64,000 nt of DNA from Phycisphaerales bacterium (GTDB lineage Bacteria; Planctomycetota; Phycisphaerae; Phycisphaerales; UBA1924), in the NCBI GenBank assembly GCA_035627955.1, contig DASPKU010000008.1, positions 1 to 64,000 of the forward strand, given 5' to 3'. The notes beneath the pieces are model-generated. The model was not told the DNA's origin and ran no database searches. It worked only from the letters and a program-made list of their open reading frames with translations. Shown here piece after piece: positions 1 through 8,080 of the stretch. A program made the translations under genes and the position numbers. Within the stretch, counting starts at the first letter, position 1; the number at the start of each line of letters is the position of its first letter.

Positions 1-794
1 AGGACGCGCTCCCCTTTTTGGGTTCTCAGGTGGATTTCGGACAGCAGATCGTCGACCTGCGCGGAGGCCGGGCGCACGATCACCTGAGGGTCGATGAGGC
101 TGCCCACGCCGCCGCTGGTGTAGAAGGCCTCGTAATCCACACCCTCGAACGAGAAGTTCTCCAGGCCCTCCATCGCGGGGACGCTGGTCGGCTTGCCGCC
201 GAGCATGACGCGGCAGGGCTCGCAGTACTCGTTCACCACGCCGGCGGTGGACCAGGTGATGTTGTACTTGAGCATGTTGGTGGGGAACTGCGGCAGGGCG
301 CCCACGCGCAGCACAAGGTCGTGCACCTCGGTGTAGTCCCGCGCGATGTCGTTGGCGGCGATGGCGATGTAGCCGGGGGCGAGGCCGCACTGGGGCACGA
401 GGGCGACCTTGGCGCGCCCCTCATCGGCGATGGCGCGGACGCGGTCGGTGGTCTCGACGTCCTCGGTCACGTCGAAGTAGTGCACGCCCAGCTCGTTCGC
501 GGCCTCCGCGATGCCGGCGACGAAGTTGAAGGGCAGCATGCAGATCACGTAGTCGTGGCCGGCGAGGGCGGCCCGGACGGCGGCGTTGTCGGAGACATCG
601 ACGCGCTTGAGTGCATATTCAACCGGGTGCTGCACCAGGGTCTTGAGGCGCTTGAGGTTCTCCTCGGCGGCGCGGAGGTTGGCCTCGTCGCGGTCGGCGA
701 AGGTGACGCTGTAGTGGCCGCCGCCGGCCCCGAGCAGGAGCTCGCCGACGGACTTGCCGACCTTGCCTGCGCCGAGTACGAGAACCTTCTTCAT
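1..794 (-). CDS. Saccharopine dehydrogenase-like oxidoreductase, C-terminus cut by window edge
   Basis: Seen: the reading frame starts at an ATG (794) preceded by GGAGG and runs off the left edge, giving about 264 residues. The N-terminus MKKVLVLGAGKVGKSVGELL is a Rossmann NAD(P)-binding loop. Further along there is an HYFDVTED stretch and a CGLAPGYI motif, which corresponds to the CGLxPG segment of saccharopine reductases, then a substrate-domain region with WSTAGVVNEYCEP. Known: the family interconverts saccharopine with 2-aminoadipate semialdehyde or lysine, or acts on related amino acids. The exact substrate cannot be read from this fragment. HglS at 10.6-12.3 kb also belongs to lysine/2-oxoadipate degradation, but the two are 10 kb apart, so any link is inference. 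Confidence 0.85.
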   Translation of the reverse strand, partial: MKKVLVLGAGKVGKSVGELLLGAGGGHYSVTFADRDEANLRAAEENLKRLKTLVQHPVEYALKRVDVSDNAAVRAALAGHDYVICMLPFNFVAGIAEAANELGVHYFDVTEDVETTDRVRAIADEGRAKVALVPQCGLAPGYIAIAANDIARDYTEVHDLVLRVGALPQFPTNMLKYNITWSTAGVVNEYCEPCRVMLGGKPTSVPAMEGLENFSFEGVDYEAFYTSGGVGSLIDPQVIVRPASAQVDDLLSEIHLRTQKGERV

Positions 795-937
795 CAAAAA
801 CCTCCGGAGAGAAAGCGCACCCTGAACGAGTGAGCTCGCTCCGGCGCGGGCGTGATGGTAGAAGTCAGTTCGTCAAAGTCGGCCCGCGGGTTGATGGCGG
901 CGGCGCAACGCGTTCTGAATATGCGGCCTGAAACGCG

Positions 938-963
938 GAGGGGGCCCCGCTAAGGGCCCCCTC
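938..963 (-). terminator. Candidate hairpin terminator after the DUF1579 gene
   Basis: A perfect 10-bp stem (938-947 with 954-963) around a 6-nt loop lies about 40 nt past the stop of the minus-strand DUF1579 gene. Only a short T run (TTT) follows, so it is a plausible but not ideal intrinsic terminator. Confidence 0.45.
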
Positions 964-1002
964 GCGACTGGAATCATTCAGTGAAACCGGCGAGGGCGGG
1001 CA

Positions 1003-1875
1003 TCACTTCTTGTTGGGGTTGGGGTTCTGCGCCGGGGCGGGCGAGGAGTGGGTGTGGGGCACGGCGGGGTGGTGCGCGCCGGGCTTGCCGCCGTGGGAGT
1101 CCTCGTGGAGCTTGGGCTGCTCCTTGCTGACGCGCTTGGAGACGATCTCCATCATCTTGAACTCCTTGCCGTCGGTGTGGGGCCCGTACATCTCGAGCTT
1201 CATCTCGTCGGGGGAGATCATGGTGTCGACCTCGCGGAAGGTGACCTCGCCGCGGGTGGGGTGGTTCCACTTCATGGTCCAGGTGAGGGTCTTCTTGTCG
1301 GGGGAGGCCTCACCGGTGCCGATCATCATGCCGGTGCCCATGTTGTCGACCCAGACGACCTGGTACTTCTTGGAGACGTTGTCGTAGCCGTAGAGGGCGG
1401 CGCCCTCGAACATGCCCATGCCGGGCATGGGACCCTTGAAGTCGCCGTGGATGTAGCGGCCGCCGAGGGTGCTGGCGAAGCGGGCGGTGCTGGTGGTCTC
1501 CATCGGGGGGGCGTCGGGGGTCATCCACATCTTGTTCTTGCCCTCCCACGTGCCGACCATGGACTGGAGGTGCTGGTGCTCGGGGCCGGGCTGGGCCGCG
1601 ATCATGCAGGCTTCCATTTCCTTCATCAGCTCGGGGGTCATGCCGGGGGGCATGGCGCCCTCGGGCATGCCCTCGGGCTGCTTCATGTCGGCGGGCTTCT
1701 TGTCGGTGGGCTTGCGGTCGGCGGGCTGCCGGTCGTTGGGCTGAGAGGGGCGGGCGGGCGACGCGGGGGTCGCGGCGGGGGCGCTCGGGCGGCCGGTGTC
1801 TTTCTTCTCGGGCTGGGCGTTCACGACCACAGCGCAGGCACCGACAACGGCAAGGACGGCGAGGACCTTCGTCAT
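1003..1875 (-). CDS. Secreted DUF1579-family protein
   Basis: Start chosen at the ATG at 1875, which has GGAG just upstream and begins a signal peptide (MTKVLAVLAVVGACAVVVNA, cleavage before QPEKK). An upstream in-frame start would put charged residues before the signal. Residues about 22-75 are a Pro/Ala/Lys-rich linker, then a Met-rich stretch. The folded part begins near SMVGTWEGKNKMWM and carries LGGRYIHGDFKG, GYDNVSKKYQVVWVDNMGTG and SPDEMKLEMYG, the typical pattern of DUF1579, a lipocalin-like beta-barrel family of unknown function. The tail is His/Pro-rich. It probably acts outside the cytoplasmic membrane. No function is assigned. Confidence 0.8.
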   Translation of the reverse strand: MTKVLAVLAVVGACAVVVNAQPEKKDTGRPSAPAATPASPARPSQPNDRQPADRKPTDKKPADMKQPEGMPEGAMPPGMTPELMKEMEACMIAAQPGPEHQHLQSMVGTWEGKNKMWMTPDAPPMETTSTARFASTLGGRYIHGDFKGPMPGMGMFEGAALYGYDNVSKKYQVVWVDNMGTGMMIGTGEASPDKKTLTWTMKWNHPTRGEVTFREVDTMISPDEMKLEMYGPHTDGKEFKMMEIVSKRVSKEQPKLHEDSHGGKPGAHHPAVPHTHSSPAPAQNPNPNKK

Positions 1876-2098
1876 GACATCTCCTTTGTTCTGGGTATCC
1901 CACACACCTCGGTGGGGGAACCACAGTATACAACGAAGCCCGAACATTCCGGGGTTTCGCGGCCTGCGAGGCGTAACTCGGGGGGGCGTCGATGGTTGCG
2001 TGGGATGAATTCGGGCACGGGGGCGGATGTCGGTGTCGGGCGTGGACGGACGTTGTCGGTTGAGGCGCAGTTGAAGGCCCGGTCAGTACGCTCCGACC

Positions 2099-2443
2099 AT
2101 GAACGCCCCGAAGCAGCTGGTTGTCGTCGCGTGCCTGATCATCCTCATCGGCGGCGGGTGGCTGCTGAGTGGCCTGGGCCTGATGCCGGACGTGAACTGG
2201 ATCTGGGTGGGCGGGCTGATGCTGGCAGGGCTGCTGACCATCGCGCTGGGCGGGTTCGACAAGCTGACGCTGACGATCGGGCCGTGGCTGATTGTGGCGG
2301 GGATCGGGGCGTTTCTGCGCGAGGGCGGGTACGTGAGCAGCAAGGTAGAGATCCCGGCGCTGGTGCTGGCGTTCGGTGTGCTGATGCTGCTGAATCTGGT
2401 GCTGCCGGTGCCGGGGCCGCGATGGGCCAAAAACGGGAAGTAA
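2099..2443 (+). CDS. Small four-segment membrane protein
   Basis: A 114-residue protein of four hydrophobic segments (about 6-26, 33-50, 57-74 and 84-102) separated by short loops with few charges; the last residues are basic (GPRWAKNGK). This resembles the short LiaF/DUF-type membrane modules in which glycine-rich helices repeat, but I cannot name a family with confidence. It lies 64 nt before icd on the same strand and could share a transcript with it. No catalytic motif is visible. Confidence 0.65.
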   Translation: MNAPKQLVVVACLIILIGGGWLLSGLGLMPDVNWIWVGGLMLAGLLTIALGGFDKLTLTIGPWLIVAGIGAFLREGGYVSSKVEIPALVLAFGVLMLLNLVLPVPGPRWAKNGK

Positions 2444-2506
2444 GCGGCTACCCTCAGCCACCTCCCGCGCAGCGCGGGATGGAGACGCACTTACACGAGG
2501 TACACC

Positions 2507-3979
2507 ATGCCCAGCGCGATCACGATGAGGTCCGGCCAGCTCCAGGTTCCCAATGACCCTGTCATCCCGTTCATCGAGGGTGACGGCACGGGGCCGGACA
2601 TCTGGCGGGCGTCGGTGAAGGTGTTCGACGCGGCCGTGGCGAAGGCGTACGGCGGGCAGAAGAAGATCACATGGCAGGAAGTGCTGGCGGGGGAGAAGAG
2701 CTTCAACAAGACAGGGAACTGGCTGCCCGATGAGACGCTGACGGCGTTCCGGCAGTACCTCGTCGGAATCAAGGGGCCGCTGACGACGCCGGTGGGCGGG
2801 GGCATCCGCTCGCTGAACGTGGCCCTGCGGCAGATGCTGGACCTGTACGTGTGCCTGCGGCCGGTGCGGTGGTTCAAGGGTGTGCCCAGCCCGGTGAAGA
2901 AGCCCGAGGACTGCGACATGGTGATCTTCCGTGAGAACACGGAGGACATCTACGCGGGCATCGAGTACGCGGCGGGGACGCCCGAGGCCGCGAAGATGCT
3001 GGCGTTCATGCAGCAGAACTTCCCCAAGGACTTCGCCAAGGTGCGGTTCGGCACGCAGCAGCAGAGCGGGGAGTGGCAGAAGCAGCTGGAGGCGATCGGG
3101 AGCCCGACGCGGGCGGCCAACGAGCCGCCGCTGGCGACGGTGGATTCGCCCTTCGGGTTCGTGGGCATCGGCATCAAGCCGGTGTCGTACCTGGGGACCG
3201 AGCGGCTGGTGCACTCGGCGATCGCGTACGCCCTGAAGAACAAGCGTCGCAACGTGACGCTGGTGCACAAGGGCAACATCATGAAGTTCACCGAGGGCGC
3301 GTTCAAGGACTGGGGGTACAAGATCGCGACCTCGTTCTTCCGGGGCCAGGTGGTGACCGAGCGCGAGAGCTGGATCCTGGGGAACAAGGAGGCCAACGCG
3401 GGCCTGAGCTCCGAGGCCAACGCGAAGATGATCGACCCGGGCTTCGACATGATGACGCCCGAGCAGCAGAAGAAGGTCGTGGCGGAGGTGGACGGGGCAC
3501 TGAAGCTGTGGCCCACGCACGGCGAGGGCAAGTGGAAGAAGATGCTGATGATCAAGGACAGCATCGCCGACATCACGCTGCAGCAGGTGCTGACGCGGGC
3601 GAAGGACTTCGACGTGATCGCCACGCTGAACCTCAACGGCGACTACCTGAGCGACGCGCTGGCGGCGCAGGTGGGCGGCATCGGCATCGCGCCGGGCGCC
3701 AACATCAACTACATCACCGGGCACGCGATCTTCGAGGCGACGCACGGCACGGCCCCGAAGTACGCCAACCTGGACCAGGTCAACCCGGGCTCGGTGATTT
3801 TGTCCGGCGAGATGATGCTGCGGTATATGGGCTGGACCGAGGCCGCGGACCTGATCATCAAGGGGATGGACGGGGCGATCAGCGCGAAGACGGTGACGTA
3901 CGACTTCCACCGGATGATGGAGGGGGCGACGAAGCTGAAGTGCAGCGAGTTCGGGGATGCGGTGATCAAGCACATGTGA
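2507..3979 (+). CDS. icd: NADP-dependent isocitrate dehydrogenase
   Basis: Converts isocitrate and NADP+ to 2-oxoglutarate, CO2 and NADPH in the TCA cycle. The 490-residue protein matches the E. coli Icd type along its length: [11 protein letters not shown] near the start, the substrate loop RSLNVALRQ (Ser102 corresponds to the AceK-phosphorylated Ser of E. coli), [30 protein letters not shown], and the cofactor loop [21 protein letters not shown]. The Lys-Tyr pair in that loop is the known NADP determinant. It is about 70 residues longer than the E. coli enzyme, mainly through an insert between GIEYAAG and [10 protein letters not shown] hairpin terminator follows the stop. Confidence 0.97.
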   Translation: MPSAITMRSGQLQVPNDPVIPFIEGDGTGPDIWRASVKVFDAAVAKAYGGQKKITWQEVLAGEKSFNKTGNWLPDETLTAFRQYLVGIKGPLTTPVGGGIRSLNVALRQMLDLYVCLRPVRWFKGVPSPVKKPEDCDMVIFRENTEDIYAGIEYAAGTPEAAKMLAFMQQNFPKDFAKVRFGTQQQSGEWQKQLEAIGSPTRAANEPPLATVDSPFGFVGIGIKPVSYLGTERLVHSAIAYALKNKRRNVTLVHKGNIMKFTEGAFKDWGYKIATSFFRGQVVTERESWILGNKEANAGLSSEANAKMIDPGFDMMTPEQQKKVVAEVDGALKLWPTHGEGKWKKMLMIKDSIADITLQQVLTRAKDFDVIATLNLNGDYLSDALAAQVGGIGIAPGANINYITGHAIFEATHGTAPKYANLDQVNPGSVILSGEMMLRYMGWTEAADLIIKGMDGAISAKTVTYDFHRMMEGATKLKCSEFGDAVIKHM

Positions 3980-4004
3980 ACGTGTGCGACGTGATTGGAG
4001 TACA

Positions 4005-4033
4005 GGGGGCGGGCCGCGGGGCCCGCCCTCTTT
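4005..4033 (+). terminator. Rho-independent terminator of icd
   Basis: A 9-bp GC stem (4007-4015 with 4020-4028) with a GCGG loop is followed by TCTTTC, 27 nt past the icd stop. It also abuts the stop of the convergent toxin gene. Confidence 0.75.
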
Positions 4034-4368
4034 CAATTACGAGGCCGCAGGTGCGGGATGTGCAGTTCGAGGTACTCGCCGGGCTTCATTCGATCGACTG
4101 TTTGCGCGACGAGCGACGTATGGGCCTTGATACGGGGCCACCGAGTGGTCATCAGGACAAGGATTGCGATGCGGCGTGTCTGAATGTTCTGCTGGTACCG
4201 CAAGCTCTGGTCGGTCGTGATGAGGAGGTCAAATTCATCCTCAGCGCCCGCGAGGAGTGATCCATTCGTGCGGTTCGACCAACCCATCTCGTCAGCCGTG
4301 GCGACTAGGTGACCGACAAGCGCGTGTCGAAGCGGCGCGGGCGTTCCTTGATCGAACAAGATTCGCAT
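4033..4368 (-). CDS. DUF5615 PIN-like toxin
   Basis: A 111-residue protein starting MRILFDQGTPAPLRHAL, the hallmark of the DUF5615/Mut7-C PIN-like family: an acidic residue (Asp6) at the first strand, a central EDEFDLLITTDQSLRYQQN acidic cluster, and a conserved basic second half. Known: proteins of this family pair with DUF433 proteins as VapBC45-like toxin-antitoxin systems, the toxin being a putative RNase. The partner lies 17 nt upstream on the same strand, in the usual antitoxin-first order. The gene looks intact. RNase activity is inferred from the family. Confidence 0.85.
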   Translation of the reverse strand: MRILFDQGTPAPLRHALVGHLVATADEMGWSNRTNGSLLAGAEDEFDLLITTDQSLRYQQNIQTRRIAILVLMTTRWPRIKAHTSLVAQTVDRMKPGEYLELHIPHLRPRN

Positions 4369-4385
4369 GTCGCGTCCCCGCCTGT

Positions 4386-4601
4386 CTACGCGGCGAGGCT
4401 CTTGCTGGCGAAAATAAGGACCGCCTCTACCTGATCTCGCCTGATGCCCGGGAACCACTCGATGAACTCGTCGATCGTGGCGCCTTCCTCCAGGTTCTCG
4501 AACAGTGCGCGAACCGGCACGCGGCTGCCCTTGAAGACCCATGCGCCGCTCACCTTTTCGGGAGACCGTTCGACGGCTGGGCATTGACTCCAATCGATCA
4601 T
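4386..4601 (-). CDS. DUF433 antitoxin
   Basis: A 71-residue protein with the DUF433 pattern GAWVFKGSRVPVRALFENLEEGATIDEFIEWFPGIRRDQVEAVL: a short strand pair and then a helical DNA-binding-like segment. Known: DUF433 proteins are antitoxins of PIN-like toxins and are presumed to repress their own operon. The start is the ATG at 4601. The divergent methyltransferase begins at 4675, so the shared 73-nt gap must hold both promoters. Confidence 0.87.
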   Translation of the reverse strand: MIDWSQCPAVERSPEKVSGAWVFKGSRVPVRALFENLEEGATIDEFIEWFPGIRRDQVEAVLIFASKSLAA

Positions 4602-4674
4602 GCTGGATTCTAGTCACGGCCGCTCACTTGGCGTGCCGGTGGCGAGTGATGAGCCTCGACCGCTACCCTCCCGC

Positions 4675-5382
4675 ATGGAGCCGCACTCGGTCACACCGGC
4701 AACGACGCCCGCCACCGCGTCGGCGTACTTCGGGCAGATGGTGGACGCGTACGACTCGCTGATCCGGCGGGCGGTGCCGCGGTATGAGGAGATGATCGAG
4801 CGGCTGCTTGAGATCCTGCCTCCGGTGGCGGTGAACGTGCTGGAGCTGGGGTGCGGGACGGGGAGCCTGACCCTGAAGCTGCTGTCGCGGTACAGGTCGG
4901 CGAACGTGACCACGGTGGACGCGGCCCCGGAGATGACGCGGGTGACCAGCGAGCGGGCAGGGTACGACCCGCGCCTGGTGGCGGTGACGGCCCGCTTCGA
5001 ACAGCTGGAGTTTCCGGCTCAGAGCTTCGACCTGATCGCCTCCTCGATGAGCCTGCACCATGTGGTGGATAAGGCGGCGCTGTACCGCTCGTTCGCGGCG
5101 TGGCTCAAGCCGGGCGGAGAGCTGTGCTTCGCGGATCAGCTGGCGGGGGCGACTGAACGGGCCAACGAGGCGCACTGGGACCTCTGGTACCGCTTCTGCC
5201 GCGAACCGGGGCACTGCACGGAGGAAGAGATCGCAAGCCTGGTGGACCACTCGCACAAGCACGACCACTACGTGCCGCTGCGCGAGCACACCCGCATGCT
5301 GGAAGACGCAGGGTTCACCGGCGTGGACCTGCACTGGCGGACGGGGATGTACTCGGTGATGTCGGCGCGGCGTGGGGTGTGA
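4675..5382 (+). CDS. Class I SAM-dependent methyltransferase
   Basis: About 235 residues from the ATG at 4675; an upstream in-frame ATG at 4600 would overlap the antitoxin start and adds no conserved sequence. Motif I is VLELGCGTGSLTLKLL, the motif II acid lies in NVTTVDAAPEM, and LIASSMSLHHV plus LKPGGELCFADQ are typical of the Methyltransf_25/UbiE-like fold. The substrate cannot be deduced. It converges on tilS with 14 nt between stops. Confidence 0.85.
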   Translation: MEPHSVTPATTPATASAYFGQMVDAYDSLIRRAVPRYEEMIERLLEILPPVAVNVLELGCGTGSLTLKLLSRYRSANVTTVDAAPEMTRVTSERAGYDPRLVAVTARFEQLEFPAQSFDLIASSMSLHHVVDKAALYRSFAAWLKPGGELCFADQLAGATERANEAHWDLWYRFCREPGHCTEEEIASLVDHSHKHDHYVPLREHTRMLEDAGFTGVDLHWRTGMYSVMSARRGV

Positions 5383-5396
5383 GACGCGGGCGACGC

Positions 5397-6419
5397 TCAG
5401 GTGCGCTCGATGCGGACCTCGTTCGCGAGCACATGCACGCGCAGGTGCGACCACTCGAACGTACGCGGGTCGGTGCTGTGGTCTTTGATGGCACGCAGGG
5501 CGCCCTGGAGCACGCGGTGGCTGAGGCGGTCCATGTGCCAGCCGTCGGCGAGATCGCGGGCGGCGGTCCGGAGGAGCTCGCCCAGAATGATGCGGGGCGT
5601 GCGGCGCAGGCGGGTGCGGGGCCAGGCGAGGCTGTTCTCCAACCTTGTGGCCTGTTGCAAGAGGCGGCGGGCGTGGGCGCGGATGATGGCCGCGGCTTCG
5701 CCCACCAGTTCGGAGGTTACCGCCGCCTTCTGGGACACGAGGGGGGAGAGGCGGCGGAGGTGGGGGAGCACCGTCGCGCGGAGGTCGTTGCGGAGGCGTG
5801 AGGTATCGCTGTTGGTCGCGTCGGTGGCCCAATGGTGGCCGGCGAGCGTGCAGAGACGCTCCGCGTCGGCACGCGTGATGGCGAGCATGGGCCGGACAAT
5901 GGTGACGCCCGTGAGGCGGCGGCGCGCGCGGATAGGGGCAAGGCCCGCGGGGCCGGTGCCGCGGATGAGGCGCATGAGCATGGTTTCGAGGAGGTCGTCC
6001 GCGTGGTGAGCGGTGACGAGGTAGGGGCAGGCTTGCTCGGCGGCCAGGCGGGCGAGTTCGTGGTAACGGAGGCGGCGCGACGCGGCCTCGAGGTTGCCGC
6101 CCACGCGACGGGCCTGGATGTGGCCTTCGACGAAAGGAATGCCGAGGCGCTGGGCAAGTCCTGCGGCGGTGTCCCGGTCGGCGAGGGCCTCTGCGGGGGA
6201 GCGGAAGTCGTGGACGATGTGGGCGGCGACCAGATTGTCGGTCGCCGCGGCGAGGGCGAGGAGCAGGGCGGATGAGTCGCAGCCGCCGGAGACAGCCACC
6301 AGCGTGCGGCGGTGGGGGTCGCGAACCTCCCGCCCACCCGTCAAGCGGCGCCAGGAGGCGACAATCGCGGCCCCCGCGGGGTCCTTTCGCAGGGCGGTTT
6401 TCACGCTCGCGTCCAGCAC
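5397..6419 (-). CDS. tilS: tRNA(Ile)-lysidine synthase
   Basis: Attaches lysine to C34 of tRNA-Ile2, so that the CAU anticodon reads AUA. The PP-loop ATPase signature SGGCDSS is at residues 44-50, followed by AAHIVHDFRS, a LRYHELARLA motif and the VTAHHADDLLETMLMRLIRGTG block that is diagnostic for TilS. The GTG at 6419 is chosen as start: it gives 340 residues with a short leader before the PP-loop and avoids overlap with the divergent gene at 6471; a second GTG at 6404 is also possible. The protein is shorter than E. coli TilS (432) and appears to lack most of the C-terminal tRNA-binding domain, as in compact TilS enzymes. Confidence 0.92.
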   Translation of the reverse strand: MLDASVKTALRKDPAGAAIVASWRRLTGGREVRDPHRRTLVAVSGGCDSSALLLALAAATDNLVAAHIVHDFRSPAEALADRDTAAGLAQRLGIPFVEGHIQARRVGGNLEAASRRLRYHELARLAAEQACPYLVTAHHADDLLETMLMRLIRGTGPAGLAPIRARRRLTGVTIVRPMLAITRADAERLCTLAGHHWATDATNSDTSRLRNDLRATVLPHLRRLSPLVSQKAAVTSELVGEAAAIIRAHARRLLQQATRLENSLAWPRTRLRRTPRIILGELLRTAARDLADGWHMDRLSHRVLQGALRAIKDHSTDPRTFEWSHLRVHVLANEVRIERT

Positions 6420-6470
6420 GCGCGGATGATACCTTGCACAGGTCCGCACCCAAGCCCATGGAGGGGCCCT

Positions 6471-7229
6471 ATGAGCGTCGGCCACGATGGCACGGTCGAG
6501 AACGGCAGCCGCGGGAGCAACGCCGCGGTGAGCCCGAATGTTCCCAGCACCGCCAGCGGCGAGCCGTCCAAGGCTGCGCCGGATGTGCCGGTGAAGAGTG
6601 CCGCGGAGGCGGGTGAGTCGGCAGCGGTGGAGGACGTCGGTCCTGTGGCGATCAAAACGGAGCCGGAGCCACAGCAGGTTCAACCGCAGATGACCGAGCC
6701 GCAAAAGTCACAACGGCAGAAGGCCGTGCCAACGAACGAGAGCCAGTCGCTTGGGACGATCGCGAGCCGGTCACCGCTGACGACAACTGAGGCGGTCGCG
6801 GGCACGGCGATGCTGCTGGGTGTGCTGCTCATCGCGTACTTCCTCAAGTACCGCATGAATCGGAAGCCTGCCCAACGTGCTGCGGCCCAGGGCGGCGCCG
6901 GCGCGGAGGACAGGGAGCTACTGGGCGACATCCGCGAGCTCACCGACCGGCTTGCGTCGGAGCTTGATGCAAAGGCTGAGCGTCTAGAGCGTTTGCTGCG
7001 GGCCGCCGACGAGCGGATTCGGACCCTGGAGGCCGCGCACAAAGAGACGCGGCTGATCGAGCCCAAGGGCGAAGTGCGGCGGCCCGCCGCGTACGACCAG
7101 AGCCACCGCGACGTGTACGACCTGGCCGACCAGGGGCTGAGCGTGATCGAGATCGCGCAGAGGCTCGACCGGCCGACGGGGCAGGTGGAGCTCATCCTGA
7201 ACCTGCGCAAGGGCACGGTGGCCCTGTGA
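6471..7229 (+). CDS. Single-span membrane protein with coiled coil and C-terminal HTH-like module
   Basis: 252 residues from the ATG at 6471 with GAGGGG just upstream. The first 100 residues are a Ser/Pro/Gln-rich disordered region. One membrane helix follows (about 107-125, AGTAMLLGVLLIAYFL), then a coiled coil (LLGDIRELTDRLASELDAKAERL and on) and a final block VYDLADQGLSVIEIAQRLDRPTGQVELILNLRK. That last block resembles the helix-turn-helix-like end of DUF2802/DUF6115 membrane proteins. The gene lies 10 nt upstream of a methyltransferase gene, probably in one operon. Function unknown. Confidence 0.75.
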   Translation: MSVGHDGTVENGSRGSNAAVSPNVPSTASGEPSKAAPDVPVKSAAEAGESAAVEDVGPVAIKTEPEPQQVQPQMTEPQKSQRQKAVPTNESQSLGTIASRSPLTTTEAVAGTAMLLGVLLIAYFLKYRMNRKPAQRAAAQGGAGAEDRELLGDIRELTDRLASELDAKAERLERLLRAADERIRTLEAAHKETRLIEPKGEVRRPAAYDQSHRDVYDLADQGLSVIEIAQRLDRPTGQVELILNLRKGTVAL

Positions 7230-7239
7230 TGAGGGGCCT

Positions 7240-8019
7240 GTGAACACGCTGGGGCGGGGAGTTGCGGCGTCCGTCGCCGCGTCGGTGGATGCTCCCGAGG
7301 AGCTGTATCCGTACCTTGCCGAGCTGTTCAAGGGGATGCCGTCGCTTGGGAGCTCGCCTCGAGTGGTGGCGGGGCTGCTGAAAACACATGGGGTGACCGC
7401 TCGGTCGCGGGTGCTGGACCTCGCATGCGGGAAGGGCGCGGCTTCACTGGCCGTCGCGGGGGCGATTGGCTGCCGCGTGCTTGGGGTGGACGGGTACCTG
7501 CCCTTTATCGAGGCTGCACGGAGCAGCGCCCGGCGGCGTGGGCTGTACTCGCTCACGACATACGAGCACGCGGCCCTGGAGCGGTGGGAGCCGGCGCGGC
7601 GGTACGACGTTGCCATGATGCTGGGGCTGTGGCCGCTGAGCACGGCCGCGAGGTCGCTGCGGATGTGCGTACGAGCGGGCGGGCTGTACGTGATCGATGA
7701 CGTGTTCTTCGATCCAGAGGGTGGGCCGTCGCCGAAGGGGCACAGGCGACCGCCCACTCTGAAGCGGGCGAACGCGGTGATCACGCGCCTCGGCGACCGG
7801 GTTGAGGAGGTGCGGGTGTTTACGGCGCGCGAAGTCGCGGCTGTCAATGGGCGGCTGTTCGCACGCCTAAAGGTCAACGCGGCGGCGCTCGCCCGCTTGC
7901 ACCCGCGGCTCCGGGCCGTTCTCCGCGAGTACATCGAGCGGCAGATGCACGCAAACGCGCTCCTGAGCACGAGTTTTAGGCCGGCCATCTGGGTCGTCCG
8001 GCGATCGCGATGCGGGTGA
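7240..8019 (+). CDS. Class I SAM-dependent methyltransferase
   Basis: 259 residues from a GTG start that has GAGGGG 4 nt ahead. Motif I is VLDLACGKGAASLAVAG, followed by VLGVDGYLPFIEAARSSA, and a post-I region DVAMMLGLWPLS; RAGGLYVIDDVFF is the motif III strand. These support a SAM-binding fold but no specific substrate. It follows the coiled-coil membrane protein gene by 10 nt. Confidence 0.8.
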   Translation: MNTLGRGVAASVAASVDAPEELYPYLAELFKGMPSLGSSPRVVAGLLKTHGVTARSRVLDLACGKGAASLAVAGAIGCRVLGVDGYLPFIEAARSSARRRGLYSLTTYEHAALERWEPARRYDVAMMLGLWPLSTAARSLRMCVRAGGLYVIDDVFFDPEGGPSPKGHRRPPTLKRANAVITRLGDRVEEVRVFTAREVAAVNGRLFARLKVNAAALARLHPRLRAVLREYIERQMHANALLSTSFRPAIWVVRRSRCG

Positions 8020-8054
8020 CATCGAGGCTGAAAGTGATGGTGGGGCGGTCTATA

Positions 8055-8076
8055 GTTTTCAAAGTTTTCTGAAAAC
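8055..8076. promoter_or_regulatory. AT-rich palindrome just upstream of mqnE
   Basis: GTTTTC occurs at 8055 and again inside the odd palindrome GTTTTCTGAAAAC (8064-8076), which ends 4 nt before the mqnE ATG. There is no recognisable Shine-Dalgarno sequence between. In a GC-rich genome this AT-rich symmetric block is a candidate operator or promoter element. Inferred only. Confidence 0.4.
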
Positions 8077-8080
8077 ACCC

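Noticed and set aside
18-833. Long plus-strand open frame over the first 800 bases
   Set aside because: It is the antisense of the saccharopine dehydrogenase-like gene, has Gly/His/Val-rich composition and no ribosome site.
1310-4036. A 908-codon minus-strand frame opposite icd and across the DUF1579 gene
   Set aside because: Opposite-strand frames stay open in GC-rich codons; composition is Arg/His/Pro/Leu-rich with no motif, and icd is secure.
6420-6704. Longer tilS start
   Set aside because: It would overlap the divergent gene at 6471 and adds Arg/Leu-rich residues before the PP-loop without family match.
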